Assembly: GCA_030731175.1 (NCBI GenBank)
Contig: JANQUM010000196.1
Coordinates: 1 to 6,129, forward strand
Direction: 5' to 3'
Length of the DNA: 6,129 bases
DNA from: Spirosomataceae bacterium
Lineage (GTDB): Bacteria; Bacteroidota; Bacteroidia; Cytophagales; Spirosomataceae
Positions 1-5,343 of this stretch are shown here, one piece after another. Every line of letters begins with the position of its first letter. The stretch's first letter is position 1. Below the pieces are notes generated by a model that was given only the letters and a program-made list of their open reading frames with translations, was not told the origin of the DNA and searched no databases. A program made the position numbers and the translations under genes.

Positions 1-20
1 GTTCATTAAAGTCTATTTAG

Positions 21-56
21 AAAAAAGAGCCGTCAGTTACGGACGGCTCTTTTTTT
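21..56. terminator. Bidirectional intrinsic terminator ending the ton operon
   Basis: A perfect G+C-rich stem (GAGCCGTC at 27-34, GACGGCTC at 42-49) with a 7-base loop is flanked by A6 on the left and T7 on the right. The transcript therefore carries a U-tract after the hairpin in either direction. It lies 27 bases past the stop codon of the last minus-strand gene, where an operon terminator is expected. The T-tract on the plus strand means it could also end a convergent gene lying left of the window, but that gene is not visible. Confidence 0.93.
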
Positions 57-82
57 AAATTTTTAGAATATTATGTGTAAGC

Positions 83-295
83 CTATTCCTCGCGGTAAAT
101 AATATAAGCACGATACGAACGAAAAAGACCATATAGGAAAACCGTTATGCCTAACAACCACGAGATAAGTGGCTCTAAACCAACAATAAACCATTGATAC
201 TTTATTACCATTGCTCCTACTATCAGGTACATCAACCCCATTGCTGAGTGCATACCTGTTTTTAGTAACTTGAATGGATCACGTTTCGTAGTCAT
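83..295 (-). CDS. Small two-helix inner-membrane protein, last gene of the ton operon
   Basis: A 70-residue protein of unknown function. Two hydrophobic segments can be seen, about residues 14-32 and 38-58. A basic N-terminus (KRDPFKLLK) and a basic C-terminal stretch (FRSYRAYIIYR) suggest both ends face the cytoplasm and only a very short turn faces the periplasm. There is no signal peptidase site, cysteine or catalytic motif. The ATG lies 9 bases after the tonB stop codon and the stop lies 27 bases before a strong terminator. It is therefore almost certainly co-transcribed with, and perhaps translationally coupled to, tonB. Co-transcription suggests, but does not show, a role with the ExbB-ExbD-TonB complex as an assembly or stabilising subunit. 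No named family is recognised. The tight spacing, clean membrane topology and position before the terminator argue against a chance reading frame. Confidence 0.8.
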   Translation of the reverse strand: MTTKRDPFKLLKTGMHSAMGLMYLIVGAMVIKYQWFIVGLEPLISWLLGITVFLYGLFRSYRAYIIYREE

Positions 296-304
296 TACTC
301 AATA

Positions 305-1141
305 CTATTCTAACCTAAAGCTAATTGGCATTGTAAAATATACCCTTACGTTACGACCATTCTGACGACCTGGACTCCATTTAGGCATTGATTTTATTAC
401 ACGGGTAGCTTCCTCATCACAGCCAAAACCGATTCCTTTCAGAACCTGAATATCGCCGATACTACCGTCTCTTTCAACAACAAATTTCACAAATACTTTA
501 CCTGAAACGTTGGCTCTTTGAGCCGCCGAAGGGTATTTCATATTGTCACCGATGTAACGATACATTTCTGTTTGACCACCCGGAAACTCAGGGTTTTGCT
601 CTACTGTTGTAAAAATTTCTTCCTCCTTAGCTTTTCCAAGACCCGCAGGTTTTGTTATTGCTGGTGGTGGCGGCGGCGGCGGTGCAAAATTACTGATTAC
701 CTCAGCACCTTCTACCGTTTTTGATGAAATTACCGCTTTCTCAATTTTTTCAGCTGGTGGTGGTGGCTCTTCAATTTTCACCTCTTCGTCTGCCTTTGGC
801 TCTGGAGGCAAGAATTTCACCTGTGCTATTTCTGGCGGCGGCGGTGGCGGCTCCGGTGGTGGTGGTGGTGGTAAGTCAGGCACATCTTCGGGCTCTTCTA
901 CTTCTTTAAGGTCAGCAAGATCAATTTCGATTGCTCGTAAATCTTCATTGCTTGCTTTTGTTGCGTTACTGTACGCAAAAGCTGCACCTATTAGTGAACA
1001 GAAAATCAACGTCCCGACGACGAAAGCCCTGGTAAGATACTTTGAGTAATTACTCCGAAGGAAGAAGGCTCCGTAGGACTTGTTACGATCCTCGAATACC
1101 ATATCATCCAAGGATTTACCCTTATATTTATTGGATTCCAT
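305..1141 (-). CDS. tonB: TonB, energy transducer of outer-membrane receptors (Bacteroidota type)
   Basis: A 278-residue TonB. Residues 1-37 are cytoplasmic and hold the Bacteroidota-typical motif around 14-29 (MVFEDRNKSYGAFFLR), absent from E. coli TonB. One membrane anchor follows (about 38-57). The periplasmic linker is acidic and proline-rich: two runs of six prolines split by one Glu (91-103), four prolines (126-129) and seven (154-160). The C-terminal TonB domain covers about 186-277, with the EFPGG entry, a KYP motif (202-204), a GKVFVKFVVERDGSI strand region and PISF near the end. Such domains bind the TonB box of outer-membrane receptors. The protein would pass force from the ExbB-ExbD motor to SusC-like and siderophore receptors. 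It lies 48 bases behind the second exbD and 9 bases before the small membrane-protein gene. The ATG start puts the conserved cytoplasmic motif at its usual place. Confidence 0.96.
   Translation of the reverse strand: MESNKYKGKSLDDMVFEDRNKSYGAFFLRSNYSKYLTRAFVVGTLIFCSLIGAAFAYSNATKASNEDLRAIEIDLADLKEVEEPEDVPDLPPPPPPEPPPPPPEIAQVKFLPPEPKADEEVKIEEPPPPAEKIEKAVISSKTVEGAEVISNFAPPPPPPPAITKPAGLGKAKEEEIFTTVEQNPEFPGGQTEMYRYIGDNMKYPSAAQRANVSGKVFVKFVVERDGSIGDIQVLKGIGFGCDEEATRVIKSMPKWSPGRQNGRNVRVYFTMPISFRLE
662..682 (-). repeat. Triplet repeat encoding seven prolines in TonB
   Basis: Seven consecutive proline codons (residues 154-160) read as GGN triplets on the plus strand. Four of them are identical GGC units in a row. 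The tract keeps the frame whenever a whole triplet is gained or lost, so it could vary in length by slippage. It lies in the flexible periplasmic linker, just before the folded TonB C-terminal domain. Confidence 0.85.
833..871 (-). repeat. Triplet repeat encoding two proline hexamers in TonB
   Basis: Thirteen codons (residues 91-103) encode two runs of six prolines separated by one glutamate. On the plus strand this is nearly pure GGT/GGC triplets, with five GGT units in a row in the right half. It builds the stiff polyproline part of the linker that spans the periplasm. A shorter four-proline tract of the same kind lies at 755-766. Confidence 0.85.
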
Positions 1142-1150
1142 AGTTTACGT

Positions 1151-1167
1151 TAATTATGATATAACTA
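1151..1167 (-). other. Weak A+U hairpin in the exbD-tonB spacer
   Basis: In the 48-base spacer before tonB, the minus-strand transcript can pair seven bases (1161-1167 with 1151-1157) around a 3-base loop. One pair is G-U, so the pairing exists only in the minus-strand RNA. It is entirely A+U apart from that pair and has no U-tract after it, so it is not a convincing terminator. It could be chance in A+T-rich DNA. Confidence 0.25.
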
Positions 1168-1189
1168 AAATTCTAATTCGTTGGAGAAA

Positions 1190-1732
1190 TTAATTACCAA
1201 TTTTTTGATCGTACGCAGCTTGTTCTTGCTTCTGCAAGTCAACAATTGCGTAGAGCTCGCTTTCGGTAATATCCATTTCATCAAGAATATCAACGGTATT
1301 TTTCCACGTTGCTTGAGCTGTGGGCTTGATAACTACAGTAAATTTTGTAGCATCAATTGCATTCGCTCGTTTTTTGAGGATGGCGGAACGGATTCCATCG
1401 GCTGAATAATCTACCTCAATGAGGTCTTCTGCCGTGACATCCGCAAGTGGTTTTTGATACCAAAATATCCGGTTGTCTTTTCCCATTATAATAGTAATGG
1501 TGTTTGACACCTTGACATCTGCCATTTCGGTTTTCTCGGGATCTTCCTCTTTCTTAGGCATATTCAAACTCATCGTGTTAGGCTTGCTAAACGTGGTTGT
1601 ATATATAAAGAAAGTAATCAACAAGAAACCCAAATCTACCATGGGGGTCATATCAGGCTTGCCAGAGTTCTTTTTCGTCCGAACTTTCCCTCCGCCTTTG
1701 CCTCCCCCACCTGAGGGTTGTATATCTGCCAT
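1190..1732 (-). CDS. exbD: ExbD, proton-channel subunit of the Ton motor (second, short form)
   Basis: A 180-residue ExbD/TolR-family protein. A glycine- and lysine-rich cytoplasmic tail (residues 1-26) is followed by the family motif DMTPMVDLGFLL (27-38) and a single membrane helix to about residue 48. Asp33 aligns with Asp25 of E. coli ExbD, the residue essential for proton coupling. The periplasmic part runs from about 49 and ends in the usual ExbD pattern (VVIKPTAQATWKNTVDILDEM, then a SELYAIVDL strand). It differs clearly from the upstream ExbD: it lacks that protein's long insert and has a charged lysine/glutamate segment (60-75). It lies 29 bases after the upstream exbD and 48 before tonB. 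The ATG gives a tail length normal for the family. Its partners would be ExbB, TonB and possibly the other ExbD in a heterodimer. Confidence 0.94.
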   Translation of the reverse strand: MADIQPSGGGGKGGGKVRTKKNSGKPDMTPMVDLGFLLITFFIYTTTFSKPNTMSLNMPKKEEDPEKTEMADVKVSNTITIIMGKDNRIFWYQKPLADVTAEDLIEVDYSADGIRSAILKKRANAIDATKFTVVIKPTAQATWKNTVDILDEMDITESELYAIVDLQKQEQAAYDQKIGN

Positions 1733-1761
1733 TTTTTATCGGGTTTTAAATTTTGTGATTC

Positions 1762-2358
1762 TCAATTTGTTTCTTTGCTGGTTATCAACTGAAACTTGTT
1801 GATGTCAGCCTTTCCTAATTCATCAAAAAGTGTTTTGATGGCTGGATATTGCGTGGACTGATCCCCACGAATTGCCAGTTTAGATCCGGTGTTGACATCA
1901 CGTGTGTAAGTATCAATCCAATCGACTAATTCTGTGTTGGTAGAATCTAACGGAATGCCCGTTAATTTCATCCGCTCACGGTCTCCGTCTGATAAAGCAA
2001 GGTATTGCTTTAAACTTTTCATGGGAACACCAACTTCTGCAAGTGTTGAGAATTGTGCTAAATCTGCGTTTGTTAAGCCTAAATTGAACTTTTCGCTCAG
2101 TTTAGCAGCAAATGGTGCTCTTTCTTGCGAATTTGTAATGCCGAAATAGTAGTAACCTGTAGGATCAATTGTGATCGTGGCTACATCTGCTTCTGGCAAT
2201 AACTCTTCCGCAACCGAAGAGGGTGTCTGAATTGTTACTGACTCTTCACTCTTAAATGAACTTGTCATGATGAAGAACGTCAATATCAAAAAGGCTACGT
2301 CACACATCGCTGTCATGTCCATTGACGGACCGTGTCTCTGTGGTTTTACTGCTGCCAT
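1762..2358 (-). CDS. exbD: ExbD, proton-channel subunit of the Ton motor (first, long form)
   Basis: A 198-residue ExbD/TolR-family protein. A short basic tail (residues 1-11) leads into SMDMTAMCDVAFLILTFFIM. Asp20 is the essential proton-coupling aspartate, in one membrane helix at about 14-35. The periplasmic part is longer than the roughly 140 residues typical of the proteobacterial family. An extra segment at about 78-150 includes GVPMKSLKQYLAL and GIPLDSTNTELVDWI. After it comes a normal ExbD C-terminus (LAIRGDQSTQYPAIKTLFDELGKADINKFQLIT). The start is supported by a purine-rich AGAAGA seven to eight bases ahead of the ATG, a rather clear ribosome site for this phylum. It lies 87 bases behind exbB, the largest gap in the operon, and that gap carries a hairpin. 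The partner of ExbB is inferred from family and position. Confidence 0.94.
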   Translation of the reverse strand: MAAVKPQRHGPSMDMTAMCDVAFLILTFFIMTSSFKSEESVTIQTPSSVAEELLPEADVATITIDPTGYYYFGITNSQERAPFAAKLSEKFNLGLTNADLAQFSTLAEVGVPMKSLKQYLALSDGDRERMKLTGIPLDSTNTELVDWIDTYTRDVNTGSKLAIRGDQSTQYPAIKTLFDELGKADINKFQLITSKETN

Positions 2359-2405
2359 ATTCTTCTATTCTTTTTGATTAACATTTAGATATTTAACGAA
2401 ATAAC

Positions 2406-2448
2406 TAATTTTATTTTGCGTTTCCAAATTTAATTGGAAATAAAATTA
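2406..2448 (-). other. Hairpin between exbB and the first exbD
   Basis: A two-step inverted repeat starts exactly at the exbB stop codon (2446-2448). The outer stem pairs 2441-2448 with 2406-2413 (8 bp, all A+T). The inner stem pairs 2434-2440 with 2421-2427 (7 bp, TTTCCAA/TTGGAAA) around a 6-base loop, with a one-sided bulge at 2414-2420. No run of U follows in the transcript, so a simple terminator is unlikely. A role in partial attenuation, or in protecting the exbB mRNA end after processing, would fit the higher need for ExbB than ExbD, but this is inference. Confidence 0.5.
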
Positions 2449-3267
2449 ATTGTGAGCCGAGAAGTTTTGCTGTAGGCTCATTCCAATTTCGTCAATCTTG
2501 TATGTTAACGCATCAATTTTAGAAGTAAAGAAGTTGTACATAATGATGGCTACAGCCGATGTACCAATTCCTAAGGCAGTGTTAATAAGTGCCTCTGCAA
2601 TACCAGTTGCAAGGGCAGATGCATCAGGAGCACCACCACCAGCACCAATAGCAAAGAAGGCCTTAATCATACCAACTACTGTACCAAGTAGGGCGATTAG
2701 CGTAGCAACGGAAGCCAAAGTTGACAAGATCACTAAGTTTTTCTCCAACATTGGAAGCTCAAGCGTAGTAGCTTCTTCTACTTCTTTTGTAAGAGCAACA
2801 AGTTTTTGATCTTTGGTCATATTTGGCTCTTTTTGCAATTGATCGTACTTAGCAATCGCAGTTTTGGCCACGTTACCTACTGATCCTTGTTGACGGTCAC
2901 ACTCTTTAAGTGCATCAGCAATGTTGTTAGAGTCAAGGAATGAACGGATTTTACGAACGAAGGCATCCAAGTTACCAGAACCACCCGCTTTACCAATTGT
3001 GATACTACGCTCAATAGAGAATACAAGTACGATTAACAAACAAGTAATAAGAACAGGTACAATAACTCCACCTTTGTAGATGATACCGAGTGCAGTTGCA
3101 GGTTCGCCTTCTTCATTGAAGTTAGATGGATTACCTAACACAAACATGTAAATAAGAACACCAACAACAAATAGGATTGGAATTACCCAAGCAGCGTTTA
3201 AGCCACCTGATTTTGATTTTGGAGCCGCTAGTTTTTTTGCAGCAGGAACAGTAGTCTTTTTTTCCAT
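2446..3267 (-). CDS. exbB: ExbB, MotA/TolQ/ExbB-family proton channel of the Ton motor
   Basis: A 273-residue ExbB, first gene of the ton operon. A Lys/Ala-rich cytoplasmic tail (residues 1-20) precedes a first membrane helix (about 25-44) not found in the three-helix core of E. coli ExbB. Core helices lie at about 66-86, 177-207 and 220-247, with the large cytoplasmic loop (90-175) between. The two channel helices carry the family signatures. LLGTVVGMIKAF (193-204) has Thr196 at the place of E. coli Thr148. GIAEALINTALGIGTSAVAIIMYN (222-245) has Glu225 and Thr230 at the places of E. coli Glu176 and Thr181. ExbB forms a pentameric ring around ExbD and lets protons drive TonB. The ATG at 3267 is preceded by an A+T-rich stretch without a Shine-Dalgarno motif, usual in this phylum. 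A 330-base non-coding leader lies upstream. Confidence 0.96.
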   Translation of the reverse strand: MEKKTTVPAAKKLAAPKSKSGGLNAAWVIPILFVVGVLIYMFVLGNPSNFNEEGEPATALGIIYKGGVIVPVLITCLLIVLVFSIERSITIGKAGGSGNLDAFVRKIRSFLDSNNIADALKECDRQQGSVGNVAKTAIAKYDQLQKEPNMTKDQKLVALTKEVEEATTLELPMLEKNLVILSTLASVATLIALLGTVVGMIKAFFAIGAGGGAPDASALATGIAEALINTALGIGTSAVAIIMYNFFTSKIDALTYKIDEIGMSLQQNFSAHN

Positions 3268-3331
3268 TAGATTTTGAAATTTTCAGGGTTTTGAAAAATT
3301 GATTAAAAAAATTAATAAACCGATTCGTATA

Positions 3332-3397
3332 GATTTTCTTCTTTAGTGAAGTTAATCGTTACACTGACGGAAATCTTTGGCAATTCTAAAGAAAATC
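3332..3397 (-). repeat. Long-range inverted repeat in the exbB leader
   Basis: GATTTTCTT at 3332-3340 pairs perfectly with AAGAAAATC at 3389-3397. After a 3-base bulge (3341-3343), TAG at 3344-3346 pairs with CTA at 3386-3388, giving 12 pairs around a 39-base loop. It lies 65 to 130 bases ahead of the exbB start, and no U-tract follows it in the minus-strand transcript. A leader RNA structure or a pair of protein-binding half-sites are both possible. Chance pairing in A+T-rich DNA is not excluded. Confidence 0.4.
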
Positions 3398-3557
3398 AAC
3401 GAAACATAAAACTTTTATGAATAGTATTTATTTCAGAAGAATCGTCTGTCTTAAACGTAATTGCTTTGTATCAGAGCTAAATATTAGAAAGTTTTGAGCA
3501 CAATTATTTGGCTTCAAACTACTTATATGAAATTTTAAGGAACTTATTATAATTGAA

Positions 3558-3590
3558 CAAAACTACCTTATTTTTATCTTATCACCACAA
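3558..3590 (-). promoter_or_regulatory. Candidate Bacteroidota-type promoter for the ton operon
   Basis: On the minus strand, TAGTTTTG (3565-3558) matches the Bacteroidota -7 element TAnnTTTG exactly, and TTG (3590-3588) lies 22 bases upstream. The spacing is slightly longer than the usual 19-21. It starts right behind the peptidase stop codon and would give exbB an untranslated leader of about 285 bases. No better exact match lies closer to exbB. Confidence 0.35.
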
Positions 3591-3597
3591 GTACACG

Positions 3598-5100
3598 CTA
3601 CTTTTTATTTGAATCAACCACAATTCTATCATTCCGGTTTGATAAGTCCCAAGCTGTGTGGAAGACTAATCTAACGATTTGCTGATATTTTGGAAATAGA
3701 ATTTTTTCTACATCATCTCCTGGCCGATGGTAATCTTCGTGAACGCCGGTAAAATAAAAAATAACAGGTATTTTATTTTTAGCAAAATTGTAGTGGTCAG
3801 AACGGTAGTAAAATCGGTTGGGATCATCAGGGTCATTAAAAGTGTAGTCCAGATCAAAGTTTATATAATCCGAATTTGCTTTTTCGCTGATAGCGTGTAG
3901 CTCAGAAGAAAGTTTATCAGAGCCTATCACATACACGTACTGATCATTATCGGCGTGCTCTTTATCTACCCGACCGATCATATCAATATTTAAATCGCAT
4001 ACTATTTGCTTGAGCGGAATAATGGGATCAACATCGGTGAAGTACCTTGAGCCAAGTAATCCTTTTTCCTCTCCGGTAACGGTCATGAAAAGAATACTTC
4101 GGCGAGGGCCATTTCCGGCGGCTTTTGCTTTCGCAAAAGCTTCGGCGAGCTCTAAAATACCACAAGTGCCAGATCCGTCGTCATCAGCACCGTTATAAAT
4201 TTCCCCATTTTTATCGATTCCTACATGATCGTAATGTGCAGTAATGACCACTACTTCATCTTTTTTATCAGTTCCTTCCATAAAACCCATGACATTCATG
4301 GTTTCTACGAGTTCGTCACCCCTTTCAGATTTGAGCGTTACGGTAGAAGACTTCAGGTTTTTCTTACCATCTTTTGCTTTCATCAATTTACGTTCGGAAA
4401 CGCCCAACATATCAGCCGCCAAAGAAGTCGAGACTATAAAAGAAGGATTTTTACTTGGTTGCAACGGATTTTCAGTAGCTTCTAATCGCATTCGATTATA
4501 GCGTGAAAGTACCGATTGCCTTTCGGCGGCAAGCGTTTTAAATTTATTCTCGTCTGCGTTAGATATTGAAAAAACCGTAGTTGCACCGGCTTCAAAAGCT
4601 GCTTCCGCGTTTTTTTTGGTCGTTTCTTTATCGTCGCTTTCGAAGAGCAGCACACCTTTTCCCGAAATATTAGCACCAATATCAGAGGGGTTTTCTATGA
4701 ACAGCAAGTCGCTTGTAGTTTCGGCGGGAATATTGACCAAACCATTTGGAAAAAACTCTTTAAAATGTAAGCGTTTGCCATCACCAATTTTGATGTAAGC
4801 ATCCTGCCAACCATTTTTATAAAGATTAAACTTCTGCAAATAGCCCTTCGAACCGTCTTTTTGCGGGACAATGGCGGTTAATCCCAAGCTTTTAAAATGA
4901 TTGGCAATGTAATCTGCGGCTTTTCGCTGCCCTTCAGATCCTGTATCACGTCCTTCAAGCTCATCAGAAGCGATGTAAGTTAAATGCCTTCTTAAATCTT
5001 CAGCTAAAATACTCTCAGCGTATTCAACAGACGTTTGTTGGCAAAAAGCTTGTAGAAACGGGCTGACTAAGCACGTTATTAACACAATAACACGAATCAT
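3598..5100 (-). CDS. Exported M28-family zinc aminopeptidase with PA-like insert
   Basis: A 500-residue metallopeptidase. Residues 1-20 form a signal peptide ending in AFC-QQ, which suits signal peptidase I. Phe before the Cys argues against a lipoprotein. Residues 32-75 (DLRRHLTYIASDELEGRDTG) are the usual M28 entry. Residues of about 125-215 look like a protease-associated (PA) insert. The catalytic core from about 265 has all dizinc ligands: His289 (AHYDH), Asp307 (GADDDGSG), Glu345 with catalytic base Glu344 (TGEEKGLLGS), Asp373 (NIDMIGR) and His458 (DYHRPGDD). It should remove N-terminal residues from peptides in the periplasm or outside the cell; exact specificity cannot be told. It appears monocistronic, with its own promoter at 5128-5159. 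An A8 run at 4610-4617 (Lys162-Lys163-Asn164) is slippage-prone, but the frame is intact. A functional link to the ton operon is not evident. Confidence 0.93.
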   Translation of the reverse strand: MIRVIVLITCLVSPFLQAFCQQTSVEYAESILAEDLRRHLTYIASDELEGRDTGSEGQRKAADYIANHFKSLGLTAIVPQKDGSKGYLQKFNLYKNGWQDAYIKIGDGKRLHFKEFFPNGLVNIPAETTSDLLFIENPSDIGANISGKGVLLFESDDKETTKKNAEAAFEAGATTVFSISNADENKFKTLAAERQSVLSRYNRMRLEATENPLQPSKNPSFIVSTSLAADMLGVSERKLMKAKDGKKNLKSSTVTLKSERGDELVETMNVMGFMEGTDKKDEVVVITAHYDHVGIDKNGEIYNGADDDGSGTCGILELAEAFAKAKAAGNGPRRSILFMTVTGEEKGLLGSRYFTDVDPIIPLKQIVCDLNIDMIGRVDKEHADNDQYVYVIGSDKLSSELHAISEKANSDYINFDLDYTFNDPDDPNRFYYRSDHYNFAKNKIPVIFYFTGVHEDYHRPGDDVEKILFPKYQQIVRLVFHTAWDLSNRNDRIVVDSNKK

Positions 5101-5127
5101 AGAAACTATTTAGGATTAAATCGAGAA

Positions 5128-5159
5128 CAAATATAAAGAAAGATTCTAAAGTATGGCAA
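5128..5159 (-). promoter_or_regulatory. Bacteroidota-type promoter of the M28 peptidase gene
   Basis: The minus strand has TATATTTG (5135-5128), an exact TAnnTTTG match, with TTG (5159-5157) 21 bases upstream, within the usual spacing range. Transcription would start near 5120-5124, leaving a leader of about 20-25 bases before the ATG at 5100. The 9-mer CTAAAGTAT, read on the plus strand, occurs in the spacer (5146-5154) and again at 5203-5211. Confidence 0.6.
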
Positions 5160-5237
5160 CAGAAATTCAAGGTGTACTCATTTACATTGTTGAGTTTATA
5201 AGCTAAAGTATAGAAACTTTAAATGACACTAATTTAC

Positions 5238-5291
5238 TCCTGATTCATTAAAGCATTTAAAATCAATTGGTTGTGGAAAGTTAAATCAGGA
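5238..5291. repeat. 8-bp inverted repeat in the glycosyltransferase-peptidase spacer
   Basis: TCCTGATT (5238-5245) and AATCAGGA (5284-5291) are perfect inverted copies separated by 38 bases. It lies about 80-130 bases upstream of the peptidase promoter, in a spacer without coding potential. It could be an operator pair or a weak RNA stem behind the glycosyltransferase gene. With such a large loop and short arms, chance is a real alternative. Confidence 0.3.
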
Positions 5292-5310
5292 AACGAACGC
5301 TGGAGTACAT

Positions 5311-5330
5311 AAAATTACATCTTATGTAAA
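5311..5330 (-). terminator. Weak intrinsic terminator behind the glycosyltransferase gene
   Basis: On the minus strand a perfect 6-bp stem (TTACAT/ATGTAA, 5324-5329 with 5315-5320) with a 3-base loop is followed at once by four U (5314-5311). It begins 14 bases after the stop codon at 5344. The stem is A+T-rich and short, so termination would be inefficient. Position and U-tract favour it over a chance hairpin. Confidence 0.45.
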
Positions 5331-5343
5331 CGCTTATAATGTT

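Larger units (their letters stand above)
3268..3597 (-). promoter_or_regulatory. Non-coding leader/regulatory region of the ton operon
   Basis: This 330-base stretch between the M28 peptidase stop and the exbB start has no credible coding frame; the best is a 26-codon plus-strand frame at 3417-3497. It should hold the end of the peptidase transcript and the promoter and 5' leader of the ton operon. One promoter-like site (3558-3590) and one long-range inverted repeat (3332-3397) are listed separately. No clear intrinsic terminator for the peptidase gene is visible, so some read-through into exbB is possible. No Fur-type palindrome or known riboswitch was recognised. Confidence 0.6.

Noticed and set aside
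518..909. Plus-strand frames rich in Arg/Trp or Val/Ala opposite tonB
   Set aside because: They are shadows of the proline codon tracts of tonB read on the other strand.
3417..3497. A 26-codon plus-strand frame in the exbB leader
   Set aside because: It has no ribosome site, a composition that looks random, and opposite orientation to every gene here. A frame of this length is expected by chance.
4482..4679. A 65-codon minus-strand frame overlapping the M28 peptidase, next to the A8 run at 4610-4617
   Set aside because: I considered a programmed frameshift at the A8 run, but the peptidase frame is complete through all catalytic motifs and the alternative product is basic and resembles no domain.
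3598..5100. Reading the peptidase N-terminus as a lipoprotein signal (Cys20)
   Set aside because: Phe19 directly before the Cys does not fit a lipobox; cleavage after AFC by signal peptidase I fits better.
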